From the NCBI GenBank assembly GCA_965198285.1, contig OZ240251.1, forward strand, positions 1,240,001 through 1,304,000: a DNA stretch of 64,000 nucleotides. The letters are read 5' to 3'. The stretch comes from UBA11872 sp965198285 (GTDB lineage: Bacteria; Chloroflexota; UBA11872). The stretch's first letter is position 1. The number at the start of each line of letters is the position of its first letter. The position numbers and the translations under genes are program-made. This document shows, in pieces, positions 8,406 through 16,896 of this stretch. Under the pieces are notes generated by a model. That model was not told the DNA's origin. It saw only the letters and a list, made by a program, of their open reading frames with translations, and did not search any database.

Positions 8406-8996
8406 CTAGCGCAGCAACCGGTCGATGAGTTCCTCGTCGAGTTCCAAGCGCTCGTCGGCTGTCTTGAACAGTTCGAAGGAATACGTCGGATACCCGTGAT
8501 TGCCTTGCGGCGGGCCATGAACTAGCCAGACGATAATGCCCTCGTTTTTTAGGACCCGAACTGCGGGCACAAAGTCGCCGTCACCGGCAACCAGCGCGAT
8601 GTGCTGAACATGGCCCTTGCCGGCCAGCAACGCCATGTCCAGACCCAGCAGAAGATCAACCTGCTTTTGCTCGAAGATGGGGACGCCCGATTCATCCATG
8701 CCTGACATACGTAGGTGCCCAAGGCGCACCTCGAAGCGAGGCAAGTAGCGAAGCGCATCCTCGAACCGCCGGGAGTTTGAGTATCGGTCCACTTCGTCAG
8801 GTGTCGGCGGGTCGCTGCGATACGGACGGCAGTGGTAGTAGTACGCGCGCAGAAGCTCCACTGGGTCCGCGCTCTCGCCTTCAACGTGCCGCTGGATCTC
8901 GTCAACAAGCTTCTTGACGTCCAGGCGCACGTCGAACTCGTGCTTCTGCAGAGCTTCGAGATAGCCGCCGTCGATAAAGACTGCCAGATTCGCCAT
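8406..8996 (-). CDS. NYN-domain (LabA/DUF88-type) putative ribonuclease
   Basis: 196 residues, PIN-like fold. The acidic residues expected for metal-dependent RNA cleavage are at the start (AVFIDGGY), in the middle (KQVDLLLGLDM) and in ALVAGDGDFVPAVRVL; this arrangement is the NYN/LabA signature. The C terminus (FELFKTADERLELDEE) is acidic. It stands alone between the kinase pair and folB, with the latter 200 bases away. Family members act in RNA turnover or defence; the target here is unknown. Confidence 0.85.
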   Translation of the reverse strand: MANLAVFIDGGYLEALQKHEFDVRLDVKKLVDEIQRHVEGESADPVELLRAYYYHCRPYRSDPPTPDEVDRYSNSRRFEDALRYLPRFEVRLGHLRMSGMDESGVPIFEQKQVDLLLGLDMALLAGKGHVQHIALVAGDGDFVPAVRVLKNEGIIVWLVHGPPQGNHGYPTYSFELFKTADERLELDEELIDRLLR

Positions 8997-9201
8997 ATCA
9001 CACCTTTCGAGCTAGAAGCAATGTTGGCGTGACCGTGCCGGTCATTGAACAGAAAACTCTGCTTTGCGCCCCGGCGCGGACTCGCTTCTTGATGTGCGCT
9101 TAGCCGCCCCTTTTAAGCATGTTGGAACCATTCCCGGTGTACGTCAAGTAATGGGCCCATGAATGCTCGACTGGTTGGCGGACGAGCCGAAGCGCTTCCC
9201 G

Positions 9202-9585
9202 CTAGCTGCGAAGATCGTTCCTTGCGCGGTCAAGGGTGACCGCTGCCTCGCGAAGTACCGATCCCGCAATCGACACGCCGGGCTTCGCAATGCGCACGCG
9301 CGCCCGTTGAACCTGAGGAAAGCGCTCGAACACCGCCCGGACGATCCGCTCTCCCAGCGTCTCCAGCAGGTTCACCGGCTCGCCTTCCACCAGCTCCGCC
9401 ACGAGCGCGTACACCTCGCTGTAGTTGACCGTCGCATCCAGATCGTCGGTTGCGCCGGCGTTGCGCAAATCGGCCTCAAGGTCTACGTCCACAACGAACC
9501 GCTGGCCGAGTGTCCGTTCTTCGGGCCTGGCCCCGTGGTAGCCGTAGAGCGTGACTCCGACCAGGCTGATGCTGTCACTCGGCAT
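9202..9585 (-). CDS. folB: Dihydroneopterin aldolase
   Basis: 127 residues, the normal length. Cleaves 7,8-dihydroneopterin to 6-hydroxymethyl-dihydropterin and glycolaldehyde in folate synthesis. Family blocks: LYGYHGARPEER, GQRFVVDVDLEADL, TVNYSEVYALV, LLETLGERI and a C-terminal RIAKPGVSI, which carries the catalytic lysine (about residue 100). Its start overlaps the end of the rRNA methyltransferase gene by 11 bases, so it is the last member of the cysS-rlmB-folB string. Confidence 0.93.
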   Translation of the reverse strand: MPSDSISLVGVTLYGYHGARPEERTLGQRFVVDVDLEADLRNAGATDDLDATVNYSEVYALVAELVEGEPVNLLETLGERIVRAVFERFPQVQRARVRIAKPGVSIAGSVLREAAVTLDRARNDLRS

Positions 9586-10432
9586 TGGCTTCGGCCTCTC
9601 GTCGCGAACGCACCGCGTGATACATCACGATCGCGCCGGCCACGGACACATTCAGCGAACCCACGCCGCCGTACATCGGAATCCGCAGCCCGGCGTCGCA
9701 GGCCTTGCGGACCGCTGGCCGCACACCGCGGGCCTCGCCACCTACCACCAGGCAGGTGGGGCGGTTGTAGTCCGCGTCGGTGAAGTCCGTGTCGCCCTCC
9801 TGGTCCAGCGCGTAGACCCAGGCGCCGGCCTCGCGCAACTGGTCCAGGGCCCGCGCGATGTTGGCCACCTGGACCAGCGGCGTGCGCAGGCTGGCCCCGG
9901 CGGAGGCGCGAGCCAGTCCGCCGGTCAGCGCGGCCGAGCGCCGGGCGGGCACGATGGCGCCGGCGCCGTCCACCGCCTCCAGCGTCCGCAGCAGCGCGCC
10001 CAGGTTGCCCACGTCCTGTACCTGGTCTGCCGCCAAAATCAGGGGAGGTCCGCCCGCGCTGGCGCCCTCAAGCAGGTCATCAATTGCCGCGGGCGGTGGC
10101 GGACGCACGGCGGCCACCACGCCCTGGTGCTGCCCGCCGAAACTCAGTTTGTCGAGCTCCGATACGTCGGTAAACGTAACCGCAACAGCCGCGGTTGCCG
10201 CCAGCGACCGAATGTCGGCCAGCGCTTCGGCCTGCGGGCGGGCAATGAACACGCGTTCGACGCTCGCGCCACGGCGCAACGCCTCGGTCACGGCGTGCCG
10301 CCCCCAAACACTGGCCTCGGCGGGAAGTTGCGGGCGGCCTACCCGCGTCGCCAGACCGTGCCGTCGGGCGTGTCCTCGATTACCACGTCGAGCGTGGCCA
10401 GATCGTCGCGTATTTGATCGGCGTGCCCCCAT
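9575..10432 (-). CDS. rlmB: TrmH/SpoU-family RNA 2'-O-methyltransferase (RlmB-like)
   Basis: SAM-dependent methyltransferase that modifies rRNA or tRNA ribose. An N-terminal substrate-binding domain (about residues 40-115, WGRHAVTEALRRG) precedes the SPOUT domain with its three motifs: VQDVGNLGALLRTLEA, LVVGGEARGVRP and RIPMYGGVGSLNVSVA (knot region). The first 38 codons lie inside cysS and are Arg/His-rich without homology. No ATG or GTG exists between the cysS stop and the conserved region, so the true start is uncertain (a CTG at 10354 is one option). Whether it methylates 23S G2251 specifically is not certain. Confidence 0.88.
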   Translation of the reverse strand: MGARRSNTRRSGHARRGNRGHARRHGLATRVGRPQLPAEASVWGRHAVTEALRRGASVERVFIARPQAEALADIRSLAATAAVAVTFTDVSELDKLSFGGQHQGVVAAVRPPPPAAIDDLLEGASAGGPPLILAADQVQDVGNLGALLRTLEAVDGAGAIVPARRSAALTGGLARASAGASLRTPLVQVANIARALDQLREAGAWVYALDQEGDTDFTDADYNRPTCLVVGGEARGVRPAVRKACDAGLRIPMYGGVGSLNVSVAGAIVMYHAVRSRREAEANAE

Positions 10433-11724
10433 TGCTTGGCCTCTCGCAGCCGCCGGCGCACGCGCACCAGCAGGTCGATGAACGGCGTCGCGTCGTCTGA
10501 CGCCGTTTCAGGTTCACGAAGCTCAATGCCCAGCACGCCGAGCAGGTTGGCAAAGACGTCCTGCGCTTGCTCCATTGCCGCCGTCGGCGCGGTCGGCGCC
10601 AGGCGGTTGATGGCGCGTCCGAAGTCGAACAGCGCGCCGATGGCGCGCGGCGCGTTGAAGTCGTCGTCCATGGCGGCTTCGAACGCCCGGCGGGCTGCCG
10701 CTGCTTCGGACGCCAGGTCGGTTCCATCCCCGTTGGCGTTGCCACCACGGGCTCGTGTCACGGTCAGCAGGCGCTCGTAGCCGGTCCGTGTCTGCTCGAT
10801 GGCCTCCGGGGAAAACTGCAGCGTCGAGCGGTAGTGCACACCCAGCAGGTAAAGCCGCAACACGTCGGGCGGCACGCTGGTCAGCACGTCCGCCGTGGTG
10901 GTGAAGTTCCCCAGCGAGTGCGCCATCTTCTCGCCGTCGGTCAGCACCAGGCCCGTGTGCGTCCAGTACGACACGAACGGTTGGCTCTCAGTGGCGGCCT
11001 CGGCCTGGGCAAGCTCGTTTTCGTGGTGCGGAAAGATGAGGTCCGCGCCTCCGCCGTGGATGTCGATCTGCTCCCCCAGCGTGCGCCGGATCATCGTTGA
11101 GCACTCGATATGCCAGCCCGGACGCCCGCGCCCCCAGGGGCTCTCCCAGCCCACCGAACTCTCGTTGTCCAGTTTCCATAGCGCCCAATCGCGCGGATCG
11201 CGCTTCTCTTCGTCCACCGCGATCCGGGCTCCCGCCGCGCCGTCCTCCTCGGTCCGGCCGCTCAGCGCCCCGTAGTCCTCGAATGTGGCCGCGTCGAAAT
11301 ACACGCCGGTGGAGGTCGGATAAGCATGCCCCGCGTCGATCAGTTCCTGCACGTCGTCGATGATCCCCGGGATGTTGGCGGTCACCAGCGGGTACTCGTC
11401 CGCCCGCCGCACCTGCAGCCGGTCCATCACCTCAAAGTAAGCCTCGGTGTACTCGCGCGCCCAATCCAACGGATCGCGGCCCGCCGCGCGCGCTCGGTCG
11501 ATGATCTTGTCGTCGATGTCGGTGAAGTTCTGGATGTGTCGCACCGTATAGCCGCGGTACTCGAGATAGCGCCGGATCACGTCCATGTGCACGAACATGA
11601 ACGCGTGTCCCACGTGCGGCCGGTCCTTGGGCGTCATGCCGCACACGTACATGGTGACGGGATCGCCCAGCGGCTTGAACGGCTCTTTATTCCCGGTGAG
11701 GGTGTTGGTGATCGCGAGCGTCAC
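10339..11724 (-). CDS. cysS: Cysteinyl-tRNA synthetase
   Basis: Class I aminoacyl-tRNA synthetase, 461 residues, charging tRNA-Cys. HIGH motif is HVGH in DRPHVGHAF (about residue 37); zinc-site residues are in MYVCGMTP, HIECSTM and FPHHENE. The KMSKS loop reads KMAHSLGNF: the second lysine is replaced by histidine, an uncommon variant. The helical anticodon-binding region includes DDDFNAPRAIG. Upstream (higher coordinates) is ispF; downstream the gene overlaps the rlmB-like gene, so the string is probably one operon. Confidence 0.95.
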   Translation of the reverse strand: MTLAITNTLTGNKEPFKPLGDPVTMYVCGMTPKDRPHVGHAFMFVHMDVIRRYLEYRGYTVRHIQNFTDIDDKIIDRARAAGRDPLDWAREYTEAYFEVMDRLQVRRADEYPLVTANIPGIIDDVQELIDAGHAYPTSTGVYFDAATFEDYGALSGRTEEDGAAGARIAVDEEKRDPRDWALWKLDNESSVGWESPWGRGRPGWHIECSTMIRRTLGEQIDIHGGGADLIFPHHENELAQAEAATESQPFVSYWTHTGLVLTDGEKMAHSLGNFTTTADVLTSVPPDVLRLYLLGVHYRSTLQFSPEAIEQTRTGYERLLTVTRARGGNANGDGTDLASEAAAARRAFEAAMDDDFNAPRAIGALFDFGRAINRLAPTAPTAAMEQAQDVFANLLGVLGIELREPETASDDATPFIDLLVRVRRRLREAKQWGHADQIRDDLATLDVVIEDTPDGTVWRRG

Positions 11725-11760
11725 ACTGCGTGACCCCGACTGGCGCGCGGCAGCGGCATT

Positions 11761-12309
11761 CTACGTAGAGGCCTGAGCGGCTCCGCGCGCGACCAGCACC
11801 ACCGCATGGCAGGCCACAGCCTGGCCGGCGCCAACCGCGTCGACGCCCTCATTGGTCTTGGCCTTCAGGCTGATGCGCGTGGGGTCTGTCCCCAGCGCCG
11901 CCGCCACGCGCTGCCGTATCGCGTCGGCAAACGGTGACACCTTGGGCCGTTCCAGCACGATGGTGACGTCCGCGTTCACCAGTTCCCAGCCGGAGTCGCG
12001 CAATTCGGCCATGGTCTCTGTCACGAAACGCGAACTATCGGCGTCGCGGTTGGCCGGGTCGGTGTTGGGATAGCGACGCCCAATGTCGCCGCCGCCGGTC
12101 GCGCCCAGCAAGGCGTCCACCAGCGCGTGCATTGCCACGTCCGCGTCCGAATGACCGAGCGCGCCACCGCCGGGCGCGATGTCCACGCCTCCGATCCGCA
12201 GCGGACGCGCCGCCCCCAGCCGGTGCAGGTCATAGCCGTGACCGACCCGGTACTCCGGGAGCGCGTGCTCGGCCGGTCTGGATGCCGGTCTGTCCCGATG
12301 GACTACCAG
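11761..12309 (-). CDS. ispF: 2-C-methyl-D-erythritol 2,4-cyclodiphosphate synthase
   Basis: MEP-pathway enzyme making the cyclic diphosphate. Metal ligands are in VGHGYDLHRL (Asp, His) and GHSDADVAMHAL; other blocks are DIGRRYPNTDP, NADVTIVLERPKV and SLKAKTNEGVDAVG, all as in the family, and the reading frame is intact. The start is odd: no ATG, GTG or TTG occurs in frame between position 12406 and the conserved core. I place it at a CTG overlapping the reductase stop, with GAGG four bases upstream. A GTG at 12408 would add about 33 residues of translated reductase sequence. Confidence 0.88.
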   Translation of the reverse strand: MVVHRDRPASRPAEHALPEYRVGHGYDLHRLGAARPLRIGGVDIAPGGGALGHSDADVAMHALVDALLGATGGGDIGRRYPNTDPANRDADSSRFVTETMAELRDSGWELVNADVTIVLERPKVSPFADAIRQRVAAALGTDPTRISLKAKTNEGVDAVGAGQAVACHAVVLVARGAAQAST

Positions 12310-13298
12310 TAGTCCTCGGTGATGACCTGGGATTCGCGGCCCGCGGTCTCGAATCCCTGCGCGGCCAGCACGCCCTTGGCGTCCGCGATCATGTCCGGGT
12401 TGCCGCACAGGTAGACCGCCGAGCCTTCCAGCGTCAGGCGCTCCTGCAAGGCGGCCAGCGGTTCGTCGGCCAGCCAGGGGTCCACGCGCCCGCTCTTCTC
12501 CTTGCCGCGGATCAGGCGCACGGTGTCGTTGGCGCGCCCGCGACCCATGCCGTCCACGAAGTTGGGGTCGCTGTCGGGCCGGCTGATCGTTGGAATGTAG
12601 ACCAGCCCGAAGCCCGGATCGGCCGCCATGTGCTCCAACTCTTCCCGGTAGCCAAGTTGGTCGGCGTAGGAAACCCCATGCACGATGGTCAGCCGCCGGT
12701 CCACTTGGCCCGTTGCCTGGTAGCCGCGCCAGGCGGTGCGCGCCATGGAGACGAACGGCGCCAGTCCCGTACCCGTGGCCACGCACACCGCGTCGGGCTG
12801 GCTGGTGCGGGAGAGCGTGAAGCGTCCGGCTGGGCGCGCCATGTAGAGGATCTCGTCGCCCGGTCTGTGCTGCCAAAGTGTGCCCGTGAACACCCCGGGG
12901 ATGTTCGAGCCGTCCTCCCGCACGTCCCGAACCAGGATCACGTAGAACTCCAGGTGGTCCAGGTCCAGCGGGGTGGAGGCGATGGAGAGTTGGCGGGGTC
13001 GCGGGTCGTCGGCCGGCTGGTCCCAAAAGGCCAGCATCGTGTACTGGCCGGCCTCGAACGACGGAAAGTTGCTGCTGTCCGGCCGCCGGATCGTAAAGAG
13101 CGCGATGTCTTCGTCGTCCAGCAGCTCCCAGTGGTCCAGCACGGCCCGTTCCATCCGTTCGCGAATGTCGCGGCGCTTGCGCGTGGTGCGGCGTGGCGTG
13201 GTCGGAGCGGATCGGGCTGCGGACACGCGGAACTCCAGTGCGGGGCAGGTGAGGAAATCGCCGCGGCGGGCAGCGCCGCGCGGCGAGGACGGCTCCAT
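12303..13298 (-). CDS. Ferredoxin/flavodoxin--NADP+ reductase-type flavoprotein
   Basis: FAD-dependent reductase, up to 331 residues. FAD-binding signature RQLSIAST (RxxS) near residue 120, NADP-binding GTGLAPFVSM about residue 190, and AVYLCGNPDMI near the C terminus, ending in an aromatic residue (EDYW) as in bacterial FNRs that stack a Trp or Tyr on the flavin. The first 48 residues are Arg/Pro-rich and not family-like; the internal Met at 13154 (282 residues) is a likely alternative start. Its stop overlaps the ispF start region. It may supply electrons to the iron-sulfur enzymes of the MEP pathway (inference from position). Confidence 0.86.
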   Translation of the reverse strand: MEPSSPRGAARRGDFLTCPALEFRVSAARSAPTTPRRTTRKRRDIRERMERAVLDHWELLDDEDIALFTIRRPDSSNFPSFEAGQYTMLAFWDQPADDPRPRQLSIASTPLDLDHLEFYVILVRDVREDGSNIPGVFTGTLWQHRPGDEILYMARPAGRFTLSRTSQPDAVCVATGTGLAPFVSMARTAWRGYQATGQVDRRLTIVHGVSYADQLGYREELEHMAADPGFGLVYIPTISRPDSDPNFVDGMGRGRANDTVRLIRGKEKSGRVDPWLADEPLAALQERLTLEGSAVYLCGNPDMIADAKGVLAAQGFETAGRESQVITEDYW

Positions 13299-13851
13299 GA
13301 TACGGGGCGCTGGCGGGCCAGGTGGCGGGCGAGCCGCCGCGCCGCGCCCCTAGGCGCGGCCGCTTCCGACGCCGCCCCCTTCTTAGGGGGCGGCGTCGGA
13401 AGCGGCCGCCCCCCGCCCCCAAATCCCCAGACGCGGCATCGAGCAAGGGAACCGGGATGCGGGCGCCGCATGGCGTGGTGGGGGTGGAGGACAAGGCGCT
13501 TGGAGCGGCGATGGACGGGCGGCGCGGGACGGGGGACACCGGATGGCACGGGGTGACGCTGAGCAGACGGCGCGGGGTGGGCGGCACAGAGTTTCGGGAC
13601 GGGTGAGGGAGCGGCCAATTGTAAATAGTTTGAGTACAAATGGCAAGCGTCGCGTCCCAGGCGTTGCGGCGTACGGCCCCCGGCATGTGCGACACGGGGG
13701 GGCGGAATTCAGTTACTTCGGGGGCGTGATCTGGGCGCCTGCCACGTGACGGACGGCGCTACTTTCGGACACAATGGTCGGTGCCGCTCAAGCGCGTCAC
13801 GCGGCGGCGTGGTGGGCGCTTAGTCGGGGCTTGGCTATCCGGGGGCAGGCG
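13299..13851. other. Divergent intergenic region with two adjoining hairpins
   Basis: About 550 bases between the reductase and a large unrecognised gene. It contains a perfect 25-bp inverted repeat (13356-13380 and 13385-13409) around a 4-base loop TCTT. Immediately before it is a second 8-bp inverted repeat (13341-13348 and 13353-13360) whose right arm overlaps the first stem, so the two cannot form together. No reading frame with a ribosome-binding site was recognised. Confidence 0.6.
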
Positions 13852-15681
13852 ATGAGCAAAAACGGGTCGGAAATAGACGACGTTAAGGAGACAAAGTTCA
13901 TCGGCCACGCTATCGATCTCTACTTGGGAACCGACTATCAGATCACCGTAGTCGAGCGGGCGCTCAATTGGCGAAAGAAAGCGTCTCCCGAGGCACAAAA
14001 CGCTCTCAAGTCGGCTATAAACACCAGCAACTTCAGCGTTCAGGGATTTCGAAGCACGAGCGCTTACAATGCACCGACAGGACGTCTGATAAATCCAATT
14101 ATCGAGCACATGAAGATGTCGAATAATCTCTCGGCCGCAATACTGAGGGTTTGGGTCGAATCACACGAGTTACTGCATGCGGACGTCGTCGAATATCGGA
14201 AGAAGTCAGACCTGCCAATTCAGGAATATGTTGCAGGTCGTCAGTTTCCAGGCTCATGGGGCTTTGACGAGTGGGACCATGCAACAGATGTCTTTGTCGA
14301 GCGTAACGACATATACCGTGAGGAAGACGTAGCTTTGATGCTGTGCTGCGTATCCGGGAATATGCCTTTGCCACCGCCTGACGATCTGGACGACGAGGCC
14401 ATCCTACCGGAAGGCAGCATGTTTCCGCATTGGATCGAGTACCTGAAGCAGCTTCCGCCCGAGGCGCCGGAATGGCAAGAGGCTGAGGATTTCATCGGTC
14501 AATTCAGGGAAATCAGCCAGGCGAAGGAACGAGAGGCCGAACAGGCGCTGGCGGCGGCGTTAGCGGAGGCTATCGCTTATGTCGGAGACAACTTCCTGGA
14601 TGACCTGAGGTACCTGGAGGCAGATATCGACGCATGGTCGGCGACAGACACCTCCAAGCTGGCGGACGTATCCAAGACACTGCAGATCGTTGAACAGCTG
14701 GGCACGGTGCTATTCGAGTACTGCACGATTCGGATGCAGGCGCCTACCCGGAGCGAGGAAGACGACCGACGCGCGAAACGGTCGGAACTCGAGCCGCAGA
14801 TTCTGGGGCTCATCGACCAGATCGGCCGTCAAATGGCCGGCGACTGGAATCCAGACGACGACCCCTCTCCGTTGAAGCCGGAGACCGGCGATAGTGCTGA
14901 AGGCGGCGCAGCCGATGGAGTTGCAGGCGACATGTCGGAATCGGTCATCCAGAAAGAACCCGAGAACTCAGGTACCGCAAGCGCTACCGGCCAGAGTTCT
15001 GAGATTGACTACACGTTGGTGCAGGCCGAGAATGACTTGCTCAAGAGCAAGCTGCGGGAAGCTGATCAGGAAGTCGAGTCGTTGAAGTCGAATGTTCAAG
15101 AGACGCAAGATGAGTTTCAACAAGAATACAAAGACCTAAGGGATAAAGTGGCCGCGAGCCAGTGGTGGCGCAAGCACTGGCACGAAATGTACATCGCCGG
15201 CCTGGAGTCGCGGTCCAATGCCGACGGAGTAGCAGAGAAAGCGCCTGCGGACATTCGGAGCGTCAAGGATGCTGTTGAGCTTGCCGAACGGAAGTATTCC
15301 GATAGTCTATGGGTCGAGCTTGTTCCGAACTCCAGAAAAGAGATGCGAAGGCTGGAGTTCAATAGTCCAGATTCGGTGTTTACGGCACTGGAGTGGCTCG
15401 CGACGGTGTATCACAAGCACAAGAGCGATACCTCATACCGAGTGCTGCTGGGCGAGTCGTGCAAGGCCGACTGCGGGTGGACGTACGCCGGTGGAAATAA
15501 CGCCACAACGATGGGCGAGCATGCCGAGGATTATGAGGTAACCGTCGATGGGGTGAAGTATCAACTTGCTAAGCATCTCAAGAAGGGCACGGATAGTAAT
15601 ATGATCCGTATCGGCTTTGAATGGGACGCGGATCTGAAAGTTGTCGTCGTCGGTTTCATTGGGCGCCATCAACGCATGTGA
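13852..15681 (+). CDS. Large protein of unknown function with central coiled coil
   Basis: 609 residues from the ATG that follows GGGGGCAGGCG; an earlier start (13774) adds an unlikely leader. Not recognised. The N-terminal third (about 1-200) is mixed alpha/beta with ESHELLHADVVEY; the middle is acidic and helical, with a disordered Asp/Glu/Ser/Gly stretch (about 345-385). A coiled coil follows (about 390-450), and then a compact C-terminal domain (about 500-609) with GESCKADCGWTYAG and a terminal KVVVVGFIGRHQRM. Base use is visibly less GC-rich than its neighbours. Isolated, no partner gene. The acquired look and the modular layout would suit a defence or nucleic-acid-sensing protein, but that is speculation. 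Confidence 0.7.
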   Translation: MSKNGSEIDDVKETKFIGHAIDLYLGTDYQITVVERALNWRKKASPEAQNALKSAINTSNFSVQGFRSTSAYNAPTGRLINPIIEHMKMSNNLSAAILRVWVESHELLHADVVEYRKKSDLPIQEYVAGRQFPGSWGFDEWDHATDVFVERNDIYREEDVALMLCCVSGNMPLPPPDDLDDEAILPEGSMFPHWIEYLKQLPPEAPEWQEAEDFIGQFREISQAKEREAEQALAAALAEAIAYVGDNFLDDLRYLEADIDAWSATDTSKLADVSKTLQIVEQLGTVLFEYCTIRMQAPTRSEEDDRRAKRSELEPQILGLIDQIGRQMAGDWNPDDDPSPLKPETGDSAEGGAADGVAGDMSESVIQKEPENSGTASATGQSSEIDYTLVQAENDLLKSKLREADQEVESLKSNVQETQDEFQQEYKDLRDKVAASQWWRKHWHEMYIAGLESRSNADGVAEKAPADIRSVKDAVELAERKYSDSLWVELVPNSRKEMRRLEFNSPDSVFTALEWLATVYHKHKSDTSYRVLLGESCKADCGWTYAGGNNATTMGEHAEDYEVTVDGVKYQLAKHLKKGTDSNMIRIGFEWDADLKVVVVGFIGRHQRM

Positions 15682-15859
15682 TGATGTTTAGCCGCGCCAG
15701 GCCCGGTGTCTCGTTGATGACGTAGGCGCGGAGCGTTTCACGTAGCATACCTACGGAGGTAGGGACAAGATTCCTCACTTCGTTGGGCACGAAGGGAAAA
15801 GTCGGGGCGGCTGCTGGCGACGCGGGAAAGGCGTGCGGCTAGTGGCTCTGGCTGGTTGG

Positions 15860-16852
15860 CTACACCCCGCCGTTGGCCAACGCGAGAGCCGTCAGCGACC
15901 AGTCGCAGAGATTGGCCAGGCGCAGCGGCAGCGGAGCGCCGTCTTCCATTCCCGGCCAGACGGTCAGGTCCACGCTGCCGTCCGGCTGTTGGAGCTCCAG
16001 GAAGCGCTGCCCCACGGCCTCGGCATATCCCGTGAGCGCGGGGTCTGGCCGGTTGACGTTGAGTTGCAGCGCCGCCCAACCGGTCTTTGAGGCGAAAGGC
16101 GAAGTCCACGGTTCGCCGTGGTGCGACAGGATCACGTCTGCATAGGCGCGGGCCAGGTCGAAGTGCCGGTCGTCGTCCGTCTGGCGCCCCACCCAGGTCA
16201 GTCCCGCGATGGCGGTGGCGAACATGGCGGGCCGGCAGGGTCCGTTCAGGTCGAAGTAATTGCGGCCAGTTTCGGCGTCGGAGTCGGTAATCACGGCCCC
16301 CTGAGCATCCAGGCCAAAGTGGAAGCGCCGGTCTGACTCCGGTTGGAGTTCAATCAGGCGGTGCATGAAGCTGGCGGCCAGTTCGGCGGCCTCCAGTTCG
16401 CCGGCGGCGGCGCAGCCGGCGGCCGCGGACGAACTGTTGAGCACGCCCTGCTCCCGGCCTTGGTCGGTCTCGTTCCAAAACCCGCCGAGGTTTGAATCCT
16501 GTTCCTGGATCGCCCGCCGCGCAATCCGTCGCGCCAGGTCAAAGCGCCCCAGCGCCGCGCTGCTCCAGGCCAGCCAGCCGGCCTGGTAGAGAAAGGCGCT
16601 GGCCGGCCCGTTGAACCGGTCGTCCTGGAACGACCCGTCGTCCGCCAGCAGGTTTCGCTCGATGTGATCCAGCACCTTCAGCGCCAGCTCGCGCCGGTCG
16701 CCGTACGCGAACACGTAGGGCAGCTTGAAGTGCAAGCCCGGGTCGTTGGGGTCGATGCGGCTGCGGCCGTCGCCATCAACGTGGGCGGCCAGGAAGTCCA
16801 GGGCTCGGTCGGCGGCCTGTCGGAACTCGTTCGCCGTTTCAGTCGTCATCAC
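15860..16852 (-). CDS. Alpha/alpha-toroid protein of unknown substrate
   Basis: 330 residues built of repeated helical hairpins with recurrent Gly-Trp/Tyr and Asn/Asp-Gly-Ser turns (YQAGWLAWSSAALGRFD, GFWNETDQG, AMFATAIAGLTWVG, LQQPDGSVDLTVWPG). These resemble six-hairpin glycosidases and prenyl/terpene-cyclase toroids. The N terminus ADRALDFLAAHVDGDG is typical of such modules. No signal peptide, so cytoplasmic. No catalytic motif can be assigned; a polysaccharide lyase or epimerase-type role is possible. It converges on the coiled-coil gene and is followed upstream by ispD. Confidence 0.62.
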   Translation of the reverse strand: MMTTETANEFRQAADRALDFLAAHVDGDGRSRIDPNDPGLHFKLPYVFAYGDRRELALKVLDHIERNLLADDGSFQDDRFNGPASAFLYQAGWLAWSSAALGRFDLARRIARRAIQEQDSNLGGFWNETDQGREQGVLNSSSAAAGCAAAGELEAAELAASFMHRLIELQPESDRRFHFGLDAQGAVITDSDAETGRNYFDLNGPCRPAMFATAIAGLTWVGRQTDDDRHFDLARAYADVILSHHGEPWTSPFASKTGWAALQLNVNRPDPALTGYAEAVGQRFLELQQPDGSVDLTVWPGMEDGAPLPLRLANLCDWSLTALALANGGV

Positions 16853-16896
16853 TCACATCTCCGCCGGTCTGGCATCTCAGCCTACGCCCCAATTGG

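Noticed and set aside
9002..9201. Interval searched for an RNA gene or small protein between the NYN gene and folB
   Set aside because: No cloverleaf, strong hairpin or frame with a ribosome-binding site was found.
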